Shown here: positions 12,216-57,090 of the stretch, in pieces
Position numbering within the stretch: the first letter of the stretch is position 1
How the letters are laid out: every line of letters starts with the position of its first letter
NCBI RefSeq assembly: GCF_030463565.1
Contig: NC_134646.1
Span: 20,998,796-21,062,795 of the forward strand
Reading direction: 5' to 3'
Length of the DNA: 64,000 bases
Origin: Pelecanus crispus
Taxonomy: Eukaryota > Chordata > Aves > Pelecaniformes > Pelecanidae
Program-made: the position numbers and the translations under genes
Notes under the pieces: model-generated
Told to the model about the DNA's origin: nothing
The model's input: only the letters and a program-made list of their open reading frames with translations
Database searches by the model: none

Positions 12216-15100
12216 GAATGAAAGCAAACTCAAAGCAATTCCTTTTTCTGTTTTCCTTGCCTCTGTGTACCTTTTTCTCCACCAAAAACAGCTCAGTAAA
12301 ACAGTAGCCAGTCTTCAGTGGTAATATCACCCTGGGGAGGATTGCAATTAGAGGGGAACAAGGTTGCTTGCTTTCTTCCTGAGCTGGGAGTGAGGTCTGC
12401 GAGGGCAGGGGTTAGCTCTGTGGTAGTCCTTTCTTTTAAATGAAAAATAAAATACCTCTGAGGCCTGATCCTGCTACTTGATGTCAGGAGATGGGGGCTC
12501 AGCCTTCCCACTTCTCTGTCACTGGAAGAAAGCAGATGCAGAGATGGCATGCAATTCGGTCTCCATGAAGAGCACTGACATGGTGAAATTTGGACAGGGA
12601 AAATGCATGTGCTGTAAGGCATTGGGGGGAGAAAATATTAATTAACAGACAGCAAAGCAAAGCCATAATTTTGAACATTTGCTTGCATTAGAGTAGGTCC
12701 CCTTTCTGGGCCAGGCCAATTGTCAGGCAGATCCCCAGTGGGTCTCAGTGGCCCAGGAAAACCCAGTGAGGAGAAGTCATGCGCTGCTCACAGCATCCCA
12801 GAAGCATTGTCACATCTGTGCACCAGTGTCATTGCAATTGTGTCTTTGAAGATATGGGCTGAGCAGGGAGGGACATCAGTGTCAGCCTCCGGCACACCCA
12901 CCCCTGGGAAAGCCAGGCATAATCCCAAACGAGATGGGGGAACGTACCTGTGGCTGCTCATCTTTGCCACGGTAGTGTTGGTGGAGACATGGGAGGAAAC
13001 ACTCTTTTCACAGGTCAAGGTGAGCTTGCATCAGGCTTTGGGATGCATAGCATTACTGCAAGGGATGCTTTATTGTGGGATGCAGTTCAAAAGCAACATG
13101 CCCACATGCCCTACCTCCCTACCTACCTTTGCGCCCGCATACCCCTTGGCTGCCAGACAAGGTTCATGGGGCGGGGGGGTGGGGGGGTGGGGGTGGGCTG
13201 CTCCTCCTGTGGGACTGGTGTTCTGTGAAGAAGGGATTGTAGGAAGTATCCCCGTGGGCCCGTGTAACACCACCCCTTGATGTCTGATGCCTCCCTGCAC
13301 CTCTGTTATGTCCTGCACTGGGTGGGCTCCAGCACATGCTTGCTGTCCCCAGACTATGCCCTTTTTTTAAGCTGTGATTTTTTTAATTTGTGAGAGGTCT
13401 TTGGTGGGCCTGTCAGCATCATGCATTTTCCAGCACTTGAAGGGACACCATCTGCTCAAAAAGAGCTGTGAACAAAATGTCTCAGACACTCCGAGTTTAC
13501 CAAAAATGAAATTGCTTTACAGTCCCATATGCTGCATTGTTTTGGCTGACAGCAGAGGTGAAGTGACTAAGGTGGTTTCTGATTAGTTGCTGCTTTTTCC
13601 TTTCTGGCCAAAATCACTGGGGCTGAGCACTGTTACTTCATGCCTGTTTGACAGAAGGTTTTCTTCAGCCTCAGCTGCTGAAAGCCAGAGGTTACTGAAC
13701 TCAAAGACCTCCCCTCTGTTACTTTTAAGGTGAGCTTGCTTGACTTTTGCTATCGTGTGAAGCCTTGCAATCAGGGATGTGTTTTAACACTGATACTTTA
13801 AGCATACTTATTTCAGGCACTGGGGCCTGTCTTGGTGATGTGGGGGCAATAGCACCTCCTTGCCCAAGGAAAGCTGTGCCCAGCAGTCACTTGTGGCCTG
13901 CAGCACAAGCACACTGGGCCCCCAGTGCCATGGGGCAGCGTCAGGTGCACACAGAGGGAAAACCTGGCCAAGATCTCTGGATTTTGTGGGGTTGCAAAAA
14001 GTAAATGCTGCAAGGAGCCATTTATTAGTCCAGGATAACACAAGATTTGAAATACCAGAGCAAGAAGAATGTTATTTCAGCTCTAAAAATAGCTCCCTCA
14101 GCCTTTAAAACACTGAGAAGTGTACGCAGCAGTTGCCTTTCTGCGAGAGCAGCTGTCCTCTCCCTTGGCAGTGCCGCTGCCACAGGGATGCGGCCACTTT
14201 GGCAAGGACTCAGAGGACCTGCTGGGTGCTGCGCTTGCTCTGAGGACCTGTGCTTTCAGGGGTTCATAATCCCTGGGGATCAAAGAGACAAAATCCTTCA
14301 GGGTGTGCTAGGAGGGCCAAAGCTGCAGGGTGAAGGAGTGTTGCTTGGCTGCTAGAAAGACAGTATATGAAATACTGATAAACCGCTGATGTATAACTCG
14401 GCTCACTTCTGGGGGCTGGCATGCATTTAGGCAGGTGGCTGTCTTGTGTTGGTTCATAAATGATAGCACCAGGGCAAACTTTGAGTAAGTGCCACCTTAT
14501 TTGGGTTTTAGGAGGAGAAACAAGATGGTCAATGAATAACATCAGTCATACTGCATCCTGGCAGAGAGAGGGGAGGGAGAGGAGAAAAAAGTGGTAGCTT
14601 TCATGTTGACTTAATCCCACAAAGGTCAGACAGCGAAGGGATCTCTCCACCCCAGGAAACATTCCCAAATGGTTATTGCTGGGCTTTTTTGCTGGGAATG
14701 TTTCCTCTCAGAATTCCAACCACAGAGATGCTTTACAGAGACCACAAAGCCCACCATCTGGTAGGAAAGGGAAAGGGGGTGGAAGAGGACAGCCTGGCCC
14801 AGGTAGGGGCCTTGCTACTGGGTGGCTGCCTCTTTCAGGTCTTCCAAAATACTTCGCAAATGGGCACCACTTCCCAGGAGGATCACAAAGATGCCACCGC
14901 CGGGTTTGGGTGGTGAGGCCTCTTCAGTGCCTCTGGAGGCTTTGGGGCAGAAGGCGTACCCAGAGCCACACACCGAATAGGTGCTGCTGGGACTGGGGAG
15001 GGAGGGCAGGGAAGGGGACGGAGAAGGAACCAATTTACAGCCAATTTACAGCCCATCTCACGGCTATGCCAGGGACAGTGTGCAGCCAGAGAGCCCATGT
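12216..15100. other. Intergenic, CR1 copy A to TMEM150C promoter
   Basis: About 2.9 kb upstream of the TMEM150C CpG island. A G-rich stretch lies at about 13168-13196 (runs of G broken by T). I see no conserved coding frame, RNA gene or further repeat. Confidence 0.55.
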
Positions 15101-15379
15101 ACTCAGCTGGCGCTGAGCACGGGGCGTGTTTTTGGCGGAGTCTGGGCCGCCAAGGACCAGTCATGCCCGAGGGGTGCTCTGAGGTCCCAGGAGGCGCTGT
15201 GGTCGCGCCCCAGCACCCCAAAAACGGCGGTCAGGGCGCTGCGGATTTTACTGCCAACCCGCTCGGCGGCGCCCCTGGGCCGCCCACGGCCGCCCCGAAC
15301 CCCGGCGGCGGCAGCGGCGGCAGCGGCAGCGGCAGCGGCAGCAGTCCCCGCCCGTCCGGGGCGGGGCGGGGCGGGGGCG

Positions 15380-15467
15380 GTGCCGGGCCACCTCCCCGGC
15401 CCCCTCGGCCCAGCCCGCTCGCCACCGCCGCCGCCGGGGCCGGAGCCAGCACCGCAGCCGCCCGCAG
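15380..15467 (+). other. TMEM150C: Possible TMEM150C non-coding exon 1
   Basis: The ATG exon of TMEM150C starts with a splice acceptor only a few bases before the ATG, so at least one upstream 5'UTR exon is needed. A plausible donor, CGCAG|GTAGGA, lies at 15467/15468 inside the CpG island, just downstream of the GC boxes. The 5' edge given is arbitrary, and other donors in the island are possible. Confidence 0.4.
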
Positions 15468-37249
<21,782 letters not shown>

Positions 37250-39445
37250 CCTGTCCTCTGGTGTGTGGGGGGGGCAGGTGTGGTCTCATGGGTTAAACAT
37301 GACCTCATTTACACTTTTTTGATGAGTTTGTTTTCATGTGCAATCATGACAGTATTGCCAAAGGGCTTGGAGGGTGGCTGTCTCATTAAAAGCCAAACAA
37401 AAATAGCTGTCTGCTGGAAGAGGAGTGGATCCTTCTCAGCAGCAGCATCAGAAAGCACAATGTTTAGTTTGTGCTACCAGTGACTCTTTCTGAGTGGCTC
37501 TGTCACAGTCCTGTTCAAAACATTGAACAGCCAGTCCCCACAATGCCCCTCCAAGACAGGCACTCCTCAGCCTGTTCTGCAGAGGAGGACATGAAGGAAA
37601 CGGACTTCTCTGGGCACCAGGAGTCTTCAGGAGTCACCGTTTCCCGAGTCACCAGACTGCATCTTTCATGTGTTTCTTGTGTTGTTTTCTTTGCTGCCAA
37701 CTGGTGTAACTTAATAGGGTGAGAAAGAGCATCTGTTTCTTCTGGACTTGGAATCGGGCAGTGGAAGACCCCAACTGACTGGATTTTATGGCAAACAGGC
37801 AGGGATTTCTTCCAGCCTGGAAAGCAGCCTTCTCTCCAGGTTTGGGAGAAACTGTGTTGTGATCAGGAAGCAAGGCTTGGCTGATGCTGCCTTGTAGCTG
37901 GGCAGACCATCCGCAGGCCAAAGGAGGTGGCACAGCAGGGTGCTGTGCTTGGCTTCCTGTTTCAGACTCAACGGTGGGGACTGGTGAAAGCGAGGTGCTG
38001 AATTAAGATGGGAATGCCTGTGTGCTCTGAAGATGACTCAGAAAAGGCTGCTCTTGTGTGTAGTGCTTCCACCACATATTGTGTGTAATATTTCAAAAGC
38101 TGGGGTTTTTTTGTTCACTGAGGGGAAAAAACATTGTGTTGGAGACACTGGGCTCACCTGCAATGAGAACTGAACCATTGCAGGTGGTTCTGGGCATAGG
38201 GTTTGTTTTTGCTCCTTGTGCACTTAGAAGTCAAACTTCAGACACACTGACACTAGGCCTGGGCTCTAGACCCCTCAGTGTGGCCAGTTGTCCTGAATGG
38301 AGTCTGCCACAGGTTTAAGCAGGCTTCCAAGGTGCAGGGAGGCAGTTCTGCTCTGAGATTGGGTGATGTGGCCTGAGGGTTGGAGGTGCAGGAAGGGAAC
38401 AGCAAACCCAGAATGGCTTCTCCCTCCCTGAAAGGAAGTTTTCAAATGGAAGGTCTGTTTTCAAAGAAAAAGCAGGAGCTCAAAGCCCCTGTTTGAAAAC
38501 CTGATTTTGGGAAGGCTTTTGTATTGGCTGGGCAGAGGAGCGATGGGAGTTGCTTCTCATGAACATGGCTCCTGTCTTCCTCCACAAGTCAGGCTCAGCT
38601 TAGGTTTGCATCTTGTCTGAGCTGCAGGAAAATAAGCAGAAATTAAAACAGTGGCAAAAGGCATTTGCAGGGGAACTTGTACCGCACCATGGCATTTCCA
38701 ACAGAGGGAAAAGGCATGAGGGCATTCAGTCGTCTGCAAAGGTCAGAGGCCTCTTCTGAAAGGAGAAACAGTTGAGAAAAATTTCTGTCAAAACTAGTAT
38801 AAGTAGAAAGCTTTCAGCCAGCCCTTTACTTTGTCTTCTGTGGGCCAAAATTTGTTCTCAGGCAGCTGTGTTATAAATCCAGAGCATCTCCAGGCAACAG
38901 AGGGTTGTCATCGGACTGCTGAAGGCCTCCTCCTTGTAGCTGTGTCATTAGTGGGAAGCTTTCCTGGAGGGACGTGCTGAGGGTGGCCCAAGGGCACAGC
39001 AGCGTAAGGCACAGGGCTCTCCTGCAGCCCATCAAGGGAGCTTCTCCTGGGTGAGGGCAGGAGGGGACAGCCTAGAAAAGATGCAGGTGGGGATCCTCTT
39101 ACATGGGCACACACACTCAATGCATATGGAGCACAAAATAGTGATTTGTTTTAAGGGTGTTTTACTGTAAATAGTCCACTGTGACTTTTTTTTTAAATCA
39201 ATTAATACTTTCCGTTTATCATTTTATATTTTGTAATATATAAAGGAAAAAAAAAGGTGATGTTTGTGATTTTTTTTTTAATCTCTCTCCTTTTCCTATA
39301 TGCAATCCAACTGAACTTCAGGTTTTTGGTGATAACTCTGTACATTTCTTAGAGTATTTCTAATGGCACATTTCAGTACAACTAAATGACAACTGATACA
39401 CACTGAAACATGACCACTAAATAAAGTAGTTTTATGGAGAAAGTG
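37250..39445 (+). other. TMEM150C: TMEM150C 3'UTR
   Basis: About 2.2 kb from the stop codon to just beyond the AATAAA at 39420-39425. The distal part (39165-39290) is strongly AT-rich with T and A runs. No canonical AATAAA was noticed earlier in the UTR. The end is inferred from the signal. Confidence 0.7.
39420..39425 (+). terminator. TMEM150C: TMEM150C poly(A) signal
   Basis: AATAAA on the plus strand, followed within 25-35 nt by a U-rich element (GTTTTATTTTTGTCCCC). It lies 23 bp upstream of the opposing ENOPH1 signal. Confidence 0.72.
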
Positions 39446-41248
39446 AGTTTTATTTTTGTCCCCTACCCCATGCATAGCTTTCTGATGGCAAAGGCAAAAC
39501 AAAAGGTATTTACAGTGTCATGATTAAAATTAACACTTAAGGAAGCCAGGGACTATTCAGCCATGCGGATACACTTGTTGTAACAGTGCTAATTAGCAGG
39601 CTCGTTCTAGGAGGAGGATCACACTCATGACACAGCCCAGAAAGGCATCCAGACTAACTGCCTCACAGCCTTACACACTACCATCAAAATGTTAGAAGGG
39701 CAATGCTGGCATGATGTGGTTTCCTCCCAAAATGCCTTTCTCTTGCTTCACCTCTACACAGCAGCCTCCCCCAACAGGGACAGCTGTAGGGGTAGATCAG
39801 AGCTCAGGAAGGCAACACATGCGTTAGTATTCTGTTTTGGCCAAGCTCAAGCACAGCCACGCAGAAACAAGTAAGTAGCAAGTGACACCCATGCACGAAG
39901 TGCCAGCAGCAGGGAACTGGGATTTCAGACTGCCCCTGCTTCCACTATTACTAGGTATAACCTAGCTGTGGCTCTCACTCCTGCACCCCCACTGAGCCCC
40001 TACTGAAATTGTAAGACGGTCAGGGAGGTAATCAGCTTCCTTGGCAGGACAGGGTTGTCTGCCTTAAAGAAAGGACCAGGGAGGGCAAAAGCAGGAAAAC
40101 AAAGCGTTCACAGGTTTAAAAAACGAGATTTGTCTTTAGGTGCTGGGATCACTGGTCATAGACAGAAAGGCTAAATACTGGAATGGAGTGAACACAATGA
40201 AAGCAAATTTGTGGGTTTTTTTTACTACATCAGGAAAAGCTCCATGACCATCTGATAGAAATTGGCACAGTTCAGGTAGGGTGGGTGAAAAGAGCAGGGT
40301 TTTAATTCTCATTAAATGCAGCAGGATGTGTCCCTCAGGAGCAGTTGTTTGTCAAGGTTTGCTCACAGCTCACCAATGCTATGAACATGTGACAGGGTGA
40401 TGCTGGCTACTGGGAAAGAGCTCCACAGGTTAGTGCTAAGATACTTCAGAAAGATGGTCAAGCTGACTTTGGTGTTCAGCAGTTGGATCCCATAGCCCAG
40501 CACCAAGATGCAGCGGTGAGATGAGTCTAAAATTTAATTTTTAAAGTTATATTTATATACTCTACTTCATTCTGGTAGGCTGGGTGTGTACCTTTAAGCA
40601 GCTTCCATATGCAAGTTGTACTGTTTCGTACCTAGACCTGCTGTGGATATAGCCAAGATTTAAGTTGTTCCTGGTCTAAAGAGCTTACCTGCAGCAAGGG
40701 CTGGCTTTTTCTATGGCAGCCCAAACCTACTGTATTATAGCTGACATTTGGCATTTTTCTTTGGGCATCCTAACTGCCCTAACTTTGAAAGTTTTGACTT
40801 AGCCAGCAACCCCATCTGCAGGGGAGATGCTCATATGCCCTCATGGTCCCCGGAGGACCCTCCTGGGACAGGGGGACATATACCTTGTTTGCAGACCATT
40901 TCTAAAAATGATGGAGCTCACGGTGGGATGTCTCAGCATCAGATTTCAATGGATGAGTCTGAAAGAAGCATCCCCTGAGCTAATTGCTAGCTGGGAAAGT
41001 GGAGGAACAGCAGGGCTCATGGGTGCTGCTCCTCACCCTGCTCCCAGCTCCAGCTGGCTGCTGCAGGCCTCTGTCCTACTGCACAAGGGACCCCACACCA
41101 TACTCTCCATCCACACCTGCCTGCACTAGTCACAGGTCCAAGATGTGATGTGGGTTTCATTTTAAACTCTGATTATGGACAAAATTACCTAATGTTACAC
41201 AAGGACAATTCAGGTGAAGCACAGCCTTTTGTGTGTGCACTGCTTTCC
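39430..41248 (-). other. ENOPH1: ENOPH1 3'UTR
   Basis: About 1.8 kb on the minus strand from the ENOPH1 stop to the AATAAA at 39449-39454. Two variant ATTAAA signals on the minus strand (39 to 41 kb region: 40533-40538 and 40301-40306) could give shorter isoforms. The window shows no other gene in this interval. Confidence 0.65.
39449..39454 (-). terminator. ENOPH1: ENOPH1 poly(A) signal
   Basis: Plus-strand TTTATT is AATAAA on the minus strand. It is the first canonical signal I see downstream of the ENOPH1 stop, and it faces the TMEM150C signal. Confidence 0.65.
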
Positions 41249-50536
<9,288 letters not shown>

Positions 50537-51006
50537 GGCGGCGGCGGCGGCACGTGGGGCGCGGGGCGCACCGGGGGAGCGCGGCGGCGGGCGCTCCGCC
50601 CTGCGGCTGCGGCTGCGGCTGCGCGGGGGGCCGGGCCGGGGCCGTACAGCCACGGATCGCAGGAGGCGAGTGCAACGCCGGCGGGACCTCGGCGGCTGGG
50701 AGTGCCGCAACGCCTGTGCCCGCCCCCGGAACGCCTGCCCCGCCCCGCCGCCTCCAGAACAGGGTTTCTGGGTTGCACGTTACCTCCCTCCACCCCCACC
50801 CCCTCAGCCCCGGGCCGGGGTCCGCCTGTCCCTGTCCCCCGGTCCCCGTCCCCGCCCAGGGCAGCGACCCCCGCCTCGCCCCACGGCCCTCAGCGGCAAG
50901 TGAGCACGGAGCACGCGGAGGGGCGAGGCGGGCGTGGATGGCGGCTGCAGGCCGCACTCCGAGCCCCGCGGCAGGGCACGGCTGTACCGGCGCCACAGCC
51001 GGAGCG

Positions 51007-51036
51007 CCCGGGCCCGGGCCCGGGCCCGGGCCCGGG
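51007..51036. repeat. (CCCGGG)5 hexanucleotide repeat
   Basis: Five perfect, self-complementary CCCGGG units in the divergent promoter, about 110 bp upstream of the HNRNPDL CCAAT/TATA elements. It is CpG-bearing and able to form hairpins. Its copy number could be variable or mis-assembled. Confidence 0.9.
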
Positions 51037-51143
51037 GGAGGCCGGTCGGCCGGCGGCGGGCGCGTGCTGCAGCCCCGCCGGAAGCCGCCAGGGGCGCTGT
51101 GGTGCCGGGCGAGGGGGCAGCGCTGATTGGCTGCCGGCGCAGA

Positions 51144-51150
51144 TATATAA
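51144..51150 (+). promoter_or_regulatory. HNRNPDL: HNRNPDL TATA box
   Basis: TATATAA followed by GGGCGG, 14 bp after an ATTGG (inverted CCAAT). A start site ~30 bp on falls near 51174, at the pyrimidine tract CTCTTCC, just ahead of CCGCCATTTT. A TATA box inside a CpG island is uncommon but fits here by spacing. Confidence 0.7.
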
Positions 51151-51258
51151 GGGCGGCGCAGGCGGTGCCCAGATCTCTTCCGCCGCCATTTTCTCCCCCG
51201 CGCAGGTCTCTGCTGTCTCCGCCGCTCGCCTGAGCAGCCTCGCCGCCCTCGTCCCGCC

Positions 51259-54182
<2,924 letters not shown>

Positions 54183-54596
54183 AGCAGTACCTAGTACTTG
54201 AGGAAACAGGTGTGTGCATGAGTGCAAGGTCCACTCTTGAGTATGTCTAATCTAATTTAAAGATCAATAGACAAATGAAGAGTAAAAACTTGCGTTAGCA
54301 TGACTTTTCCTTTAATTAAGCTTTTGTTAACTTAAAAAAATACTTTTTTTTTTTAAAACCAGCTTTGCCTACAGTGTCTATAGATCTTTAACTTTGTAAA
54401 AATGTGACTTTATCTTCTTTAGTACTTCAGAAAAACATAAGAGTTTTTCTGTTTTGCGTTGTGTGCCAGGTGGTCTAGAGGAATAATTAAACTTATTAGA
54501 AGTATTAACAGGTAAAGTACTGAAATGGGTACAACTTAAGGAAAACAAGAATGTTGTCTTCTAACTCTGACATTATACCTTGTTTGTACCCGCCAG

Positions 54597-54700
54597 CGGG
54601 AACTTCATTGCAGGCCGTGTGTCACCCTGACCACGTCTATCTCTGGGGTCGCACGTTGCAGGCAGAGCGCAAGGCATACACCAGAAAACGCTGTCCTGTG
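54597..54700 (+). other. HNRNPDL: HNRNPDL 3'UTR cassette (poison) exon
   Basis: A 104-nt block starting after TACCCGCCAG and ending at GTG|GTATGG. It stands out as GC-rich in an AT-rich surround, as a conserved exon would. In mammals HNRNPDL regulates its own level by including a 3'UTR cassette exon that triggers NMD. Here the stop is 27 nt before the first UTR junction (tolerated) but would be 131 nt before the junction after this cassette (NMD expected). Identity with the mammalian exon is recalled, not aligned. Confidence 0.7.
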
Positions 54701-55626
54701 GTATGGTCTCTTCCAACTTCATGTACCAGCGTAAAGATTAAAGTGGAAAACTTCAGACTTTGGCTTCTTTTTTTAATCTTTTTGGAGATTAAGTGTCTTA
54801 ACTTAAATGGTTTTTTACAGGAGTTAAAGTACATAAATGCCTTTACAGCTTAATCATTTGGTCTTCTGTTTAGTGTTGTATTTTCAATTGTGGAACCTCA
54901 TTTTAAGTGTGCATTGTTTAAGATTTAATGCTTGCTTTTTTCTTTTTATAGCTAATAGTGAAATCTGCAAACCAAAACGAACTTTTAAATCTGGAAAAAC
55001 ATTAAAGATCATATGCACATGGACTGTTTGAACTAAATCAACTTGATTTGTGTTTGCACAGCAGTCGTTTAGATGGATAAACCCTTTTGGCAGTGTTTCC
55101 AGTGGGGAAAAAAAAAAATCCAGAGCCTGATTAGTAGTCTAAACCAGATGTGTATTGTTCTGGAACAGCTTCCTAAATGGGCTGAATGGCTGTATTTGGG
55201 AAGATAACTTTCTGATGGGTAACAAAACCTCTTGTGTTACCTTAATAAATATGCATATGATCTTTAACAGTGAAGAAAGGAATATATAGAAGACTTAAAG
55301 CAGTTCATGAAAATGGACCTTTTAACGATTCTTGTAGTAACTTGCACAGATCTGACATATATTTTGTCTTGATTTTTAGGTAGAGGTACTGCAACAAAGC
55401 CATCTTGCAGCGCATCGTGAGTGAATGGAGGGTGGTCTTCGTGAGAGGAAATGACTATTTTGTAAAAGACTTTTAGTGTATGACACAACTGTGTCCAACT
55501 GTACATAGCAGCCGACTAGTTTTCTTTTATGGTTTTTACTTTCTTTTTGCCATTCATGTTATGACACAATGTGGACTTGTGTTTATACAAACTTTATTTG
55601 TATAATTTCATGTTAAAGGATTCTCT

Positions 55627-55632
55627 AATAAA
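55627..55632 (+). terminator. HNRNPDL: HNRNPDL poly(A) signal
   Basis: AATAAA preceded by AU-rich UTR and followed by GT-rich sequence (GAATGTGTAGTCTTGCTGTTAG, starting about 15 nt later). It is taken as the main HNRNPDL 3' end. Confidence 0.72.
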
Positions 55633-55650
55633 TGCTTACTTAAGTGAATG

Positions 55651-57090
55651 TGTAGTCTTGCTGTTAGCTGTCAGCTTACAGAGGTATAACTTTACTTGTA
55701 TAGAAGGGCAGATACCTTTCTGGAGAACATAAATGGCTTGAGACAAGGCTATTGTGTATACAGGTTAGTACAACCCATTCCTTTTCCTGACCTGTCTTAC
55801 GAGAGCACTATAGTGCCTTGAGTTAGCATCACTGTGGAAGATGGCAGAGTTTTCTCTTGCCAGCTGTGGAAAAGGAGAGAGTGGTCTGTGGCATAATACT
55901 GCCAATTTCATACATCTTAAAGGAGGGATCTAGAACTACAGCAGCACCTTTTTTTATGCTGATAGCACTGCTTGAGGGGTTGGAGGGTGAGATCTGTATC
56001 ACCTTTCATGGTTTTTCAAGCACTTAAGTTCTAGAATACTCAAGGCTATAATTTAATTACTTCCCTAGAGCAATTGGTCCCTGTCTATTCCAATTCCAAG
56101 CAAGAGATTTACAAGTTCCTGAATTTTGACATCAGTGACTACTTTCTGTACAAGTTGAGATCTATTCCTTTAAGTCAGATCCTGTACTGGACTCTTGTCA
56201 ACTGATCAGAAAAGAGGTGCCCATCTTGTGTATGCTAGCAAGCAATATAAAAGCCTGAATGATTGCTGAAGAAGGGAAACTGCTTTAACTAGCAGGTTGT
56301 TTTCTGAATAGAACAGCTGGGATGGGTAAGTGAGCATACACATTTCTGCCCGAGGCCAAAGGATTGCAGGAGTCTGCCTTAACTCTTTCTCAGCACAAGT
56401 ATATAGTCATGCATCAAAAATAAACATTGGTTGTTAGAAAGTGAAATGTGAGTAGCTAATTCACAGGGGAGGCTGGTCTTGCAAACTTTTGGAGGGACTA
56501 GTAGAAAGTGAAATGTGAGTAGCTAATTCACAGGGGAGGCTGGTCTTGCAAACTTTTGGAGGGACTAGTCTTGGTAGAGGTTTCTTTCTAAAAGTTTCCA
56601 AACCACAATTTCAGTGTTTATTTCCCTCTTGGGCAGCTGGGTATTTTATTCTCCTGTCATACAGAAGTGCTGCATACCATAACTGCTATGGGTTAAGCAG
56701 TTAGATCTGGGGAGGTTCTTGTCATCTTAGCAATTAGGTTGGATGAGAGAAGACTCACTGACAGCACTGGCTACAAACTAAAGAAACAGCACATGGCTCC
56801 TGGGAGAAGTCACAGCGGTATGTGACTTTGTACTCCCAACTTTTCCACAGCGCAGCTGGATGCAGAAGCTGTCCTTACGAGTGGTGCCTCTGGGTGGCTG
56901 CAAGCACTGCTTTACTTTTGCCACTAGGACGTGGCTTTGCTATTATACAAAAAAAACACTCGTTGAAGAGTCAAGTTCTACTTCAACCTGTAGCAATTAA
57001 TGTTTTAAATTTAAAAGAGTTTAGGGTTTGGGGTTTTTTTGGCAAAAGCTTCATTTTGGTACCTTCAGGCACCGGATGCTCCAGGGCGTG
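55651..57090. other. Intergenic spacer, HNRNPDL to HNRNPD
   Basis: About 1.4 kb between the HNRNPDL 3' end and the HNRNPD CpG island. Its notable content is a perfect 67-bp tandem duplication at 56435-56568. No coding frame or RNA gene is recognised. Confidence 0.75.
56435..56568. repeat. Perfect 67-bp tandem duplication
   Basis: Two adjacent identical 67-bp copies, 56435-56501 and 56502-56568, each beginning TAGAAAGTGAAATGTGAGTA and ending GGAGGGACTAG. No differences were seen by eye. It is either a very recent duplication, a polymorphic site or an assembly artefact. Confidence 0.95.

Larger units (their letters stand above)
54183..55650 (+). other. HNRNPDL: HNRNPDL 3'UTR region with 3'UTR intron(s)
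   Basis: After the stop there is a donor, GAAACAG|GTGTGT at 54209/54210. A cassette exon lies at about 54597-54700, and possible terminal acceptors follow (TTTTTAG ending 55379, CTTGCAG ending about 55408, or TTTTATAG ending 54950). The terminal UTR ends at AATAAA 55627-55632. A second AATAAA at 55244-55249 would serve an intron-retaining form. The choice of terminal acceptor is uncertain. Confidence 0.65.
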
